Assembly (NCBI GenBank): GCA_934426825.1
Contig: CAKRYI010000006.1
Location: forward strand, 42,558 to 106,557
Origin: an uncultured Acetatifactor sp.
GTDB taxonomy: Bacteria > Bacillota > Clostridia > Lachnospirales > Lachnospiraceae
Length of the DNA: 64,000 nucleotides
Direction: 5' to 3'
Shown here: in pieces, positions 17,797 through 25,391 of the stretch
How positions within the stretch are numbered: position 1 is the first letter of the stretch
How the letters are laid out: the number at the start of each line of letters is the position of its first letter
Program-made: the position numbers and the translations under genes
Notes under the pieces: generated by a model
The model's input: only the letters and a program-made list of their open reading frames with translations
Databases searched by the model: none
Told to the model about the DNA's origin: nothing

Positions 17797-18315
17797 TTAC
17801 TGCCTTGTATCAAACCCTTGGCTTACAACTCCCATGGTATCGCCTGAGTTGTATGCGCCCCGGTTGTAATTTGCAGTTTCCGGTGCTGTCCGCATGGACT
17901 GGTACATATTCATCTCAAATTCTACCATTTCCAGTGCGTTATTCAGCAGTTCCTTATTCTGTTCATTGGTTCTCTGCAATTCTCTCACTGCAGCCTGCAA
18001 TCTGTCATGGGCGTCCGCCAAAGCTCCCTGCTCCTTCGGTCTGCCCTCCAGCATCTGAATCAGATTGGCAAGTTTCAATGCTGTGACATCCTTGTTCAAC
18101 ACATTGGCAATATCCGCAGTAATCTCTTCCCTCTGCTTGTCAAAATGGGTGATTCTGCTTACCGCTCTCTGTTCCTCATCCGTGATTTCCTGTAATTTTT
18201 CTAAATCGCCGCTCACAATAATCGGCGTCTTTTGCCGAGATAATTCAAGCAGTCCCTCATATTCATTACTCTCTTTATCCAGTACGTCTATAAGGTTTTC
18301 CATTAAACTGGCCAC
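17797..18315 (-). CDS. flgN: FlgN-like export chaperone
   Basis: 172 residues from a GTG start with GAGGTAATTCAA upstream. MASLMENLIDVLDKESNEYE with LLELSRQKTPIIVSGDLEKL and LQEITDEEQRAVSRI is typical of FlgN, a helical cytoplasmic chaperone for FlgK and FlgL. The C-terminus (DTMGVVSQGFDTRQ) is unstructured. The order flgM-flgN-flgK-flgK-flgL supports the call. It lies 5 bp after flgM. Confidence 0.9.
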   Translation of the reverse strand: MASLMENLIDVLDKESNEYEGLLELSRQKTPIIVSGDLEKLQEITDEEQRAVSRITHFDKQREEITADIANVLNKDVTALKLANLIQMLEGRPKEQGALADAHDRLQAAVRELQRTNEQNKELLNNALEMVEFEMNMYQSMRTAPETANYNRGAYNSGDTMGVVSQGFDTRQ

Positions 18316-18320
18316 TTGAA

Positions 18321-18596
18321 TTACCTCATTTCCTCATATTTCTTTAATAACTTCTCAGCAAAGCTCTCATTGCTCACCTCATAAGTGCCGCTCTGAATCT
18401 TTGCCTTGATGGGAGCCGTCAGCTCTTCTCTGATGTCGGGGCTTTCCGCCACCGCTGCCTTAGCCGCCTGTATATCCTTGCCAAAGCTGCTAATCTGCAC
18501 TTTGTCGGATTTGGCTGCACCGCCTGCCTTCTGGCTCTTGCTCACCTTCTGAGACTGATATATCTGCTGTACCTGTGTATAAGCCTCTATACGCAT
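18321..18596 (-). CDS. flgM: Anti-sigma-D factor FlgM
   Basis: 91 residues. I use the ATG at 18596 (MRIEAYTQVQQIYQSQKVSK) because GGAAAGGAGGAG lies right before it; a longer reading frame upstream has no such site and crosses the promoter's downstream region. The C-terminal half, SSFGKDIQAAKAAVAESPD then IREELTAPIKAKIQSGTY, is the FlgM sigma-28-binding region. FlgM holds sigma-D inactive until it is secreted through a finished hook-basal body. It is the first gene under a consensus sigma-D promoter, giving an autoregulatory loop. Confidence 0.94.
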   Translation of the reverse strand: MRIEAYTQVQQIYQSQKVSKSQKAGGAAKSDKVQISSFGKDIQAAKAAVAESPDIREELTAPIKAKIQSGTYEVSNESFAEKLLKKYEEMR

Positions 18597-18634
18597 ATCG
18601 GACTCCTCCTTTCCCGCTAAGCATTTCAATATGT

Positions 18635-18661
18635 TTATCGGCTGCTTTCGGGAATACTTTA
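18635..18661 (-). promoter_or_regulatory. Consensus sigma-D promoter of the flgM operon
   Basis: On the minus strand TAAA (18658-18661), exactly 15 bases, then GCCGATAA (18635-18642): a full match to the sigma-28 consensus. It lies about 40 bp before the flgM ATG. Confidence 0.92.
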
Positions 18662-18672
18662 GTCACTCTGCG

Positions 18673-18930
18673 CTATTTTCTCAAAAAGGAAAACAATCCT
18701 TTCTTTTCATAAGGCTTTCTCGCAATCTCTCCCGGCTCATATCCTGCCTTTTCAATGGCTGTCTTTACGGAATCGTCCGTGATTTCCGCGTCCGTGATAA
18801 TCACGGTTTCACCTTTTGTGTGGGAGGAAGTTACCTTTTTTACAGGAAGGGACGCACGGACGGTGTCATTCACATGAGCCTCACACATACCACACTGCAT
18901 ACCGCCTACTTTTATAACAATCTCTGTCAT
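18673..18930 (-). CDS. Heavy-metal-associated (HMA) domain protein
   Basis: 85 residues. I start at MTEIVIKVGGMQCGMCEAHV, where AAAGGAGAG sits about 10 bases upstream; a longer open frame upstream lacks a site. The GMQCGMC motif binds Cu(I) or another soft metal in a ferredoxin-like HMA fold (residues 1-68), followed by a basic tail ending KKGLFSFLRK. Likely a CopZ-type metallochaperone or a single-domain relic of a P-type ATPase. No copper ATPase is near. It ends 12 bp before the flgM sigma-D promoter but seems unrelated to motility. Confidence 0.85.
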   Translation of the reverse strand: MTEIVIKVGGMQCGMCEAHVNDTVRASLPVKKVTSSHTKGETVIITDAEITDDSVKTAIEKAGYEPGEIARKPYEKKGLFSFLRK

Positions 18931-18995
18931 CTTTCTACACTCTCCTTTATTTTTGATATATTCTGATAAAACACTTTTTTGACGCTTTATGGAAC

Positions 18996-19039
18996 GAAGA
19001 AACGCCAGTTCCGGCAACTGCCGGCGCTGGCATTTCTTC
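18996..19039. terminator. Long hairpin between the HMA gene and the potassium channel
   Basis: GAAGAAACGCCAG (18996-19008) pairs with CTGGCATTTCTTC (19027-19039) with one mismatch, and the loop contains an inner CCGGC/GCCGG stem. It has no T-run on either side, so it may be a structured element rather than a simple terminator. It lies in the 400-bp divergent gap between the HMA gene and the channel, where I find no complete gene. Confidence 0.4.
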
Positions 19040-19336
19040 ATTTGGTTACTTTACAATTCCTCTTTTTTCTTGTTTCTGATTACAGCCAGCACCGCAAGTC
19101 CTGCGACAGACATTACCGTGAGGAGATACCAACACTCGTTTCTTCACAAACCGGAAACCTCCTCCTTTGAATATCTGTATTTTCACAGTGTAAAAATCCT
19201 ACAATATGAAAAATTCACACTATGCACCTTGTAAATCTATCTGCATTTTGCTATATTGATAATACACCATCCCGCAGGGAGCAAGTCAAGTATTTTCGAT
19301 AAAAATGAGGAATTTTCAAAAAGGAAGTCAGCAGCC

Positions 19337-20509
19337 ATGTCATCTATAAAGAAACGCATTTTCGAAATTATTCAGATCGGAAACCGAAAAGATTTTATCA
19401 GCAGCGCCTTTGACCTTTTCATTGTCGTTGTCATTGTGCTGAATCTGTTTGCAACCCTGTTTCAGACCTTTGACGAATCAGCGCCCTATGCCGCTGCCCT
19501 GAACTGGATTGAACTGATTACCATCATTATTTTTACCATCGAATATCTGCTGCGCATTTGGACGGCAGACCTCCTTTACCCGGAAAAACCTTACTGGAAG
19601 GCGGCTCTTACCTTTGTTTTTTCTCTGTATGGGTTAATCGACCTCTTCACGTTCTTTCCCTACTATCTGCCGGTCGTATTCCCCATGGGCGCGGTGGCTT
19701 TCCGCATGTTCCGCGTGATACGCATTTTCCGCCTGTTTCAGATTAATGCGCAGTATGACGCCTTCAATGTCATCATGAATGTCCTGAATGACAAAAAAAA
19801 TCAGTTAATCTCCTCCATCTGTCTGATTCTGATTTTCATGGTGGCCGCCTCCCTCTGCATGTACAGTCTGGAGCATGAGGCACAGCCGGAGCAGTTTGCC
19901 AACGCCTTTTCCGGCATCTGGTGGTCGGTGTCCACACTGCTGACGGTGGGCTACGGCGATATTTACCCGATTACGACACTCGGAAAGCTGATGGCAATTG
20001 TCATATCCTTTTTAGGCGTGGGCATGGTCGCCATCCCCACCGGTATCATATCCGCCGGTTTCGTGGAACAGTATACCAAACTGCGCATGATGGCATTCCA
20101 TTCCGAGGAACACGAACTGAAATTCGTGACCTCCACCATTCCGCAGGGGCATTCATGGTGCCACAAAAAAGTTAAGGAAGTCGCTTTCCCGCCCCAGATT
20201 ATCCTTGTTATGATTATACGCGGCGGCGAGGCAATCGTGCCGAACGGAGACACCGTAATGGCGGAGAACGATACCCTTGTCATCGGTGCACGGCATTATA
20301 ACGGTGATGAGTACATTAATTTAAAAGAAATTATTGTAAAGCAGGAAAACGAGTGGGTCGGAAAGCAGGTCAAGGATTTGGATATCTCACGTCAGGAGCT
20401 GATTGTGATGATTCGCCGCAAAAACCGCACCATTATCCCCAACGGTCAGACGTATATCAAGGAAGGGGACGCCGTGATTCTATATTCCAAATTAAAGGAC
20501 AATGACTGA
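19337..20509 (+). CDS. Voltage-gated potassium channel with two TrkA-C (RCK_C) domains
   Basis: 390 residues from the ATG preceded by AAGGAAG (MSSIKKRIFEIIQIG); an earlier in-frame ATG at 19256 has no ribosome binding site. Six membrane segments: S1 DLFIVVVIVLNLFATLFQTF, S4 with an Arg every third residue (RMFRVIRIFRLF), and a pore with selectivity filter TVGYGD between S5 and S6. The cytoplasmic C-terminus holds two RCK_C-type ligand-binding segments (about 250-320 and 325-388). It lacks the NAD-binding RCK_N fold. It moves K+ down its gradient and sets membrane potential. It is a lone gene on the plus strand. Confidence 0.93.
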   Translation: MSSIKKRIFEIIQIGNRKDFISSAFDLFIVVVIVLNLFATLFQTFDESAPYAAALNWIELITIIIFTIEYLLRIWTADLLYPEKPYWKAALTFVFSLYGLIDLFTFFPYYLPVVFPMGAVAFRMFRVIRIFRLFQINAQYDAFNVIMNVLNDKKNQLISSICLILIFMVAASLCMYSLEHEAQPEQFANAFSGIWWSVSTLLTVGYGDIYPITTLGKLMAIVISFLGVGMVAIPTGIISAGFVEQYTKLRMMAFHSEEHELKFVTSTIPQGHSWCHKKVKEVAFPPQIILVMIIRGGEAIVPNGDTVMAENDTLVIGARHYNGDEYINLKEIIVKQENEWVGKQVKDLDISRQELIVMIRRKNRTIIPNGQTYIKEGDAVILYSKLKDND

Positions 20510-20529
20510 TTTCAGCCATTGTCCTTTAA
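20492..20529. terminator. Bidirectional terminator between the channel and ddl
   Basis: A 13-bp perfect stem, TTAAAGGACAATG with CATTGTCCTTTAA, with an inner CTGA/TCAG extension. It spans the channel stop codon and lies 11 bp from the convergent ddl stop, so it can end transcription from both sides. Confidence 0.8.
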
Positions 20530-20539
20530 AACACGCTCG

Positions 20540-21727
20540 CTATTTATGCAGTTTTCCGCCCTTGGCGCCGGACAAAGACTGAATATTCAAAATATTCGTA
20601 TCAAAGGAGAACGTCAGCGCGTCATCCTCTCTCTTTCTCTTTAAGGAAAGCTGAATCATCCGGTCGAGCAGTTCTTTATAAGGAATTCCAATGGGCTCCC
20701 AGAGATAGAAGGACAAGGAACCGGGAATGGTGTTGATTTCATTGAAATACAACTGTCCGTTTTCCTCATCAATCATAAAGTCGATTCGTGCCACACCGTT
20801 GCAGCCTAATTTCTGAAAGGATTTTACCGCAATGTTTCTCACTTCCTCCCTCTTTTCAGGGGAAAGCTCTGCCGGAATCTTTCTGGACACGCTTGCCATG
20901 CCCTTGGAGCCGCCAGACTTGGAATTGCTCAGATATTTATCCTCATAGCTCAAAATGTCCTTGGTATGCAGGGGTTCTTCACATTCCGAAGCAATGGCGT
21001 CATTCTCATCTCCCAAAACTGCACAGTTGATTTCACGTAACTTGGTGATGGCGTGCTCCACAATAATCTTTTTTGCGTAAAGGAACGCATCATCCACAGA
21101 CTTCGTCAGTTCCACCCTGTCATGGGCCACACTGATGCCGACGCTGGAACCGAGATTGTAAGGCTTTACAATGGCAGGATAACCGATTTCTTTTTCCACA
21201 TCTGCCACCAGTGCGTCCATATCCGCATAATTTGCCGTGGTGTAGCACCGGCAGTCCAGAACCGGAATCCCGTTCTCCTTTAACACCACCTTGCTCACAT
21301 ATTTGTCCATGCCCACTGCGGAGGCTGTGACGTCACATCCCACAAAGGGAATCCCGATGGTCTTTAAATATCCCTGCAGTGCACCGTCCTCCACGTTGGT
21401 TCCGTGCACAATGGGAAATGCGATGTCGATTTCAATAGGCGCTTTTTTTCCGAAACGCTTTTGGGGATAGGGAATGAGGCACACTCTGTCTCCCTCATTC
21501 ACCAAAATCACTCTCCGGGATTTTGCCACCAGTCCTTCAATATCCTTATATGCCTCAATGTCTCCGACACTTTCTCCCACATACATTTCATTTTTTTTCG
21601 TGAGATAGACGGGAATAATCTCGTACTTATCGGTATCCATGCTCATAATCGCCTGAATACCGGAAATAACGGATACCTCATGCTCCACACTTTTTCCGCC
21701 AAACATCACTGCAACTCTTGTTTTCAT
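20540..21727 (-). CDS. ddl: D-alanine--D-alanine ligase
   Basis: 395 residues. MKTRVAVMFGGKSVEHEVSV is the Ddl N-terminal motif, PAIVKPYNLGSSVGIS is the ATP-grasp loop, and CNGVARIDFMIDEENGQLYF with NEINTIPGS holds the Mg2+ ligands. It is longer than E. coli DdlB (306) because of an insert near 60-110 and a C-terminal tail. The enzyme joins two D-Ala using ATP for the peptidoglycan stem. The next genes downstream-to-upstream are murF, which uses its product, and an alpha/beta hydrolase. A D-Ala-D-Ser variant of the VanG type cannot be excluded by eye but no van regulators are present. Confidence 0.93.
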   Translation of the reverse strand: MKTRVAVMFGGKSVEHEVSVISGIQAIMSMDTDKYEIIPVYLTKKNEMYVGESVGDIEAYKDIEGLVAKSRRVILVNEGDRVCLIPYPQKRFGKKAPIEIDIAFPIVHGTNVEDGALQGYLKTIGIPFVGCDVTASAVGMDKYVSKVVLKENGIPVLDCRCYTTANYADMDALVADVEKEIGYPAIVKPYNLGSSVGISVAHDRVELTKSVDDAFLYAKKIIVEHAITKLREINCAVLGDENDAIASECEEPLHTKDILSYEDKYLSNSKSGGSKGMASVSRKIPAELSPEKREEVRNIAVKSFQKLGCNGVARIDFMIDEENGQLYFNEINTIPGSLSFYLWEPIGIPYKELLDRMIQLSLKRKREDDALTFSFDTNILNIQSLSGAKGGKLHK

Positions 21728-21742
21728 GTTTTCACATCTCCT

Positions 21743-23311
21743 TTAATAATTATCGGGCAAATCATTCTCCAGAAGAATATATTTATGTCCGGGTTCGCCA
21801 ATCGAATACGCATAGGACAACGCCTCGCCCAGACGGTCATAGGCGATACACTTTTCTTTCGGAAAACCGCTGTCCACCGCACCGTTATAAATGGGAAGCG
21901 TATGCTTTTTCCCCACCAGTAAAATGTAATCGCAGCATTTTGCCGCGTAGGTGCCAAACTTGTAATTGTACTCTTCTTCCTTGTCTCCCAGCTCCACCAT
22001 ACCCGGCGTCACCAGAATCTTGACCCCGTCAAACATGGCAAGGGTCTCCACCGCCGCCTTGGAGCCGATGGGGTTGGAATTGTAGGCGTCATCAATGATG
22101 GTGACAGGTCCTTTTTCCAGCATCTGCATTCTGTGCGCCACGGACTGGATTCTTCTCACCGGCACCCGCAATTCTTTCAAAGGAATTCCAAGACGGTTTG
22201 CCACCGCAATGGCTCCCACCACGTTAATGATATTGTGCTCGCCGATAAGCCTCATCTGAAAAGATTCCTTTTCCCCGTCCGGCGCCGTCACCGTAAATTC
22301 CGTTCCAAGCTGGGACAACTTTACATCACTGACACAGTAGCCGTCCCCGGCAGAACTGCTCCGGTACATTATTTTATTCGGATATTTTCCGGCATACTCA
22401 CAAATATAGGAATTATCTCCATTCAGAAAAAGAATTCCGTCCTCCGGCAGTGAATCCGCTAGCTCAAATTTGGTTTTCTGGATATTTTCCATATTGAAAA
22501 AGGTTTCTAAATGCTGCGGCCCCACAGAGGTAATCACGCCGTGTTTCGGATGGACAATATCACAGATTTCCTTAATATCTCCCACATGTCTGGCTCCCAT
22601 TTCGCACACAAAAATCTCATGGGTGGAGCGCAGGGATTCCCGGATGGTCTTTACCACACCCATGGGCGTGTTGTAACTTTCCGGCGTAATCAGCACATTA
22701 AATTTCTCCTGCAAAAGAGTCTGCAGATAGTATTTTACACTGGTCTTTCCGTAGCTTCCGGTAATACCGATGACCACCAGCCCCGGCACCTGTGCCAGTT
22801 TCTTTTTCGCATCATTGATAAAGTAGCGGTTCACTGCTTTTTCCACCGGGCGGTTTACGATATTTACAAGCAATAAAATAACTGCCTGGAGGGGAATGAG
22901 CACCGCCAGACATCCGGGAATTGCCTGAAAGCCCGCAAAAACATCCACAAGCACCAGCGCAATCACATTGAGCAGAATGTCCGTAACCACCTGTCTCTGC
23001 ACACGCTTGGTATAGACTAACTTTTTCTTTTGGTTGCTCTTTTTTAAATAGAAATAATACCGAATGGTTATCAAAAATACAATCAAAAGTGCTGCTAAAA
23101 GTCCCCATACGCGGACAAACAAAAGCACTACACCAAGCACTCCGCTTACGACAAGCAGTGCCTGTTTTCCTGCGTTTTTCTTTATCCATGTCATGTGCTC
23201 CGCGTTTTTATATCCGTTTAACTGAAACATGTGCAGGTTGTACCGCATCACCAGCCAGAATGTCGGTAACGCCGCTGCCACCGTTATCCAAAAAAGTACC
23301 GTCCACATCAT
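21743..23311 (-). CDS. murF: UDP-N-acetylmuramoyl-tripeptide--D-alanyl-D-alanine ligase (membrane-anchored MurF)
   Basis: 522 residues. The first 150 hold about five hydrophobic segments (VLFWITVAAALPTFWLVM; ALLVVSGVLGVVLLFVRVWG; LLAALLIVFLITIRYYFYL), unusual compared with soluble MurF. The Mur ligase core follows: P-loop GITGSYGKTSVKYYL, TPMGVVKTIRESL, EMGARHVGDIKEI, then a C-terminal domain with IIDDAYNSNPIGSKAAVETL. It adds D-Ala-D-Ala to the UDP-MurNAc-tripeptide, and ddl lies 15 bp downstream. The membrane anchor suggests the precursor is made at the membrane. The start overlaps a region 8 bp from the hydrolase stop. Confidence 0.9.
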   Translation of the reverse strand: MMWTVLFWITVAAALPTFWLVMRYNLHMFQLNGYKNAEHMTWIKKNAGKQALLVVSGVLGVVLLFVRVWGLLAALLIVFLITIRYYFYLKKSNQKKKLVYTKRVQRQVVTDILLNVIALVLVDVFAGFQAIPGCLAVLIPLQAVILLLVNIVNRPVEKAVNRYFINDAKKKLAQVPGLVVIGITGSYGKTSVKYYLQTLLQEKFNVLITPESYNTPMGVVKTIRESLRSTHEIFVCEMGARHVGDIKEICDIVHPKHGVITSVGPQHLETFFNMENIQKTKFELADSLPEDGILFLNGDNSYICEYAGKYPNKIMYRSSSAGDGYCVSDVKLSQLGTEFTVTAPDGEKESFQMRLIGEHNIINVVGAIAVANRLGIPLKELRVPVRRIQSVAHRMQMLEKGPVTIIDDAYNSNPIGSKAAVETLAMFDGVKILVTPGMVELGDKEEEYNYKFGTYAAKCCDYILLVGKKHTLPIYNGAVDSGFPKEKCIAYDRLGEALSYAYSIGEPGHKYILLENDLPDNY

Positions 23312-23319
23312 ACAAACTC

Positions 23320-24093
23320 CTAATCTACTTTAAAATATGATTTCATGATATTGGAAAAAATCACCGGCTGTTCCAAAAAGCAGAAATGTCCGGTTCCTTT
23401 GATTACCGCCAGACCGCAGTCCGGTATTTTTTCCTCCATTACATGGGCGTCCGCAATGGGAGTCGCCGTGTCCAAATCACCCCAGATAAGCAGTGTTTCC
23501 GGACGGATGCCGCCGAGTAACGCCGTCAAATCCTCGTTGACCGCTTTTACCATGCACTGTTTCATAATGGGGGACGCATTCCGGTAATCCTCCGAACCCT
23601 GTTTGTTTTTCCACTCATCAATCAAATCCGGACAGATAGCGTGCACCGGTTTCAGATTCACAATCTTTTTTAACAACTTGTATTTCTTAATTTTGTATTT
23701 CTGTTTCCATGTTTTCTTCGGCACGATTCCCGCGCTGTCCACCAGCACGATACGCTCTATCTCAAACGGCAGCGTGGAACGGTTTGCCAGTTTGATAATG
23801 ACTCTGCCGCCATAGGAATGTCCAAGTAACACTGCTTTTTTGATTTCCAATGCCTGCATGAGCTTTTCAAAAAAGTCCGCATAGTCGTCCACAGACCATG
23901 CTTCCCTCGGTTCATCACTGCCTCCAAAGCCGGGAAAATCAAACTGCACCACCCGGTACTTGCTGTTGATACACGCCGCCACAGAGTCATAAACCTCGTA
24001 TTTTGTTCCCCAGCCCTGCAATATGACAACCGTGCTGTCTCCCGCTCCGGTTATCTGATACCGAATCCGGTATCCGTCAATTTCCAATTCCAT
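23320..24093 (-). CDS. Alpha/beta hydrolase
   Basis: 257 residues, a single alpha/beta-hydrolase fold. LGHSYGGRV is the nucleophile elbow (catalytic Ser), LIWGDLDTATP carries the acid Asp, and KGTGHFCFLEQP the catalytic His. VVILQGWGTKYEVYD is the oxyanion region. It leads the hydrolase-murF-ddl operon, only 8 bp before murF. The substrate is not evident; cell-wall precursor or lipid ester hydrolysis would fit the neighbours but is inference. Confidence 0.9.
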   Translation of the reverse strand: MELEIDGYRIRYQITGAGDSTVVILQGWGTKYEVYDSVAACINSKYRVVQFDFPGFGGSDEPREAWSVDDYADFFEKLMQALEIKKAVLLGHSYGGRVIIKLANRSTLPFEIERIVLVDSAGIVPKKTWKQKYKIKKYKLLKKIVNLKPVHAICPDLIDEWKNKQGSEDYRNASPIMKQCMVKAVNEDLTALLGGIRPETLLIWGDLDTATPIADAHVMEEKIPDCGLAVIKGTGHFCFLEQPVIFSNIMKSYFKVD

Positions 24094-24205
24094 TCGTCTG
24101 CCCTTCCATCGCTGTTTTCTGCATTTTCATGCGCCCATTATAGCATATTCACCAACCTGTGTCATTACACATTTGTGCGGTGGTTTTATGCAATTTGTGC
24201 GCGCT

Positions 24206-25288
24206 TTAATCTGCCTTTACCGCCCAACGCATTTTCGTGGAATGTGCCCTGCCGTTGCGCACGCACTCCTCGGCAGACGGGCGGATGACGTCCTTTGCGT
24301 AATCCGCATAGATACCGTTCTTGTAACCCTCTTTCAGTGCCTTTTTCACCAGCTTATCCTCCCCGGAATGGAAGGTCAGAATTGCCACTCTGCCGCCGGG
24401 TCTGAGAGCGTCGGGCAGCTTTTCCATAAATTCGTACAATACCTCAAACTCATGGTTAACATCAATCCTGAGCGCCTGAAAAGTCCGCTGGCAGGTTTTC
24501 TTAATGGTATCTTTTTTCTCCTTTTCCGGCAGAAAATCCAGTGTCTTTTCAATAACGTTGCGCAGCTTTGTGGTGGTGTCAATGCGGTTTCCTTTGCGAA
24601 TTTCATCCGTGATTGCCTTTGCCAGCTCCTCGCAGTAGGGTTCATCCGAATTTTCCATAAGCATGCCTGCCAGTTCTTCCCGGCTGATGGTATCTAACCG
24701 CTCCGCTGCGCTGATTCCGCTTTGCTGGTTCAGTCTGAGGTCAAGCGGACCGTCCACTTTAAAGGAAAATCCTCTCTGCGGATTGTCTATCTGCATGGAG
24801 GACACTCCCAAGTCTGCCAGAATAAAGTCAAATCCGCCCACCTCTTTGGCAATTTCATCAATGGTGCAGAAATTTTGTAGGCGAACGGTAAGAATATCCT
24901 CGCCAAAGCCTAAGTCAGCCAGACGTTTTCTTGTTTTTTCCGCTTCCTCCGGGTCAATGTCTGTAGCATAAATATGCCCTTTGCCCTGCAGACATTCCAG
25001 CATGGCTTTCGTGTGTCCGCCGTAGCCCAGCGTAGCGTCAAAACCGATTTCACCGGGTTTGATGGCAAGGAAATCCAGTATTTCCTTCACCATAATGGAA
25101 ATGTGCATGCCGGCAGGTGTGTTGCCCTTGCGGATGACGTGCTCCACGGTGTCCTTGTATTTCTCCGGTTGGAGCTCCTTGTACTTTTCTTCGTATTTTT
25201 TCGGATATTTGCCTTTGTAGCGCACACGCCTTTTGTGCGGGGCAGTGTCCTGCGCGGGGTGGATGTTTTGAGGTTTTTGGGAAGCCAT
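24206..25288 (-). CDS. rsmH: RsmH-like 16S rRNA m4C methyltransferase, paralogue with basic N-terminal extension
   Basis: 360 residues from the ATG at 25288 (MASQKPQNIHPAQ), which has AGGAGG upstream; an earlier in-frame ATG at 25348 does not. The core has DATLGYGGHTKAML (SAM site), DLGVSSMQIDNPQRGFSF, DGPLDLRL, FQALRIDVNHEFEVL and LTFHSGEDKLVKKAL. The first 65 residues are a Lys/Arg/Tyr-rich tail (KRRVRYKGKYPKKYEEKYKE) absent from ordinary RsmH. RsmH methylates N4 of C1402 in 16S rRNA. The gene is not in a dcw cluster (no mraZ, ftsL or pbp next to it), so it is probably a second paralogue whose target may differ. Confidence 0.85.
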   Translation of the reverse strand: MASQKPQNIHPAQDTAPHKRRVRYKGKYPKKYEEKYKELQPEKYKDTVEHVIRKGNTPAGMHISIMVKEILDFLAIKPGEIGFDATLGYGGHTKAMLECLQGKGHIYATDIDPEEAEKTRKRLADLGFGEDILTVRLQNFCTIDEIAKEVGGFDFILADLGVSSMQIDNPQRGFSFKVDGPLDLRLNQQSGISAAERLDTISREELAGMLMENSDEPYCEELAKAITDEIRKGNRIDTTTKLRNVIEKTLDFLPEKEKKDTIKKTCQRTFQALRIDVNHEFEVLYEFMEKLPDALRPGGRVAILTFHSGEDKLVKKALKEGYKNGIYADYAKDVIRPSAEECVRNGRAHSTKMRWAVKAD

Positions 25289-25391
25289 AGGAATGTTGTG
25301 TCCTCCTGTTCTTTTTAATAGCCTGAAAGAATGCCCTTCCACCAACAAATGCGGAAGGGCATTCCCCGAAATCAGTCTTTACCTTTTACTT

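Noticed and set aside
19049..19128. Short minus-strand frame WYLLTVMSVAGLAVLAVIRN with a basic tail, like a wall-anchor helix
   Set aside because: There is a strong AAAGGAGGAGG nearby but no start codon in this frame before the helix, so no complete gene; at most a relic or a frameshifted tiny protein.
20540..24093. VanG-type vancomycin resistance cluster
   Set aside because: Only ligase, MurF and a hydrolase are present; no VanT racemase, VanY/VanXY or VanRS homologues, so ordinary cell-wall synthesis is more likely.
24206..25348. Start of the RsmH-like gene at the more upstream ATG (25348)
   Set aside because: No ribosome binding site there; AGGAGG precedes the ATG at 25288.
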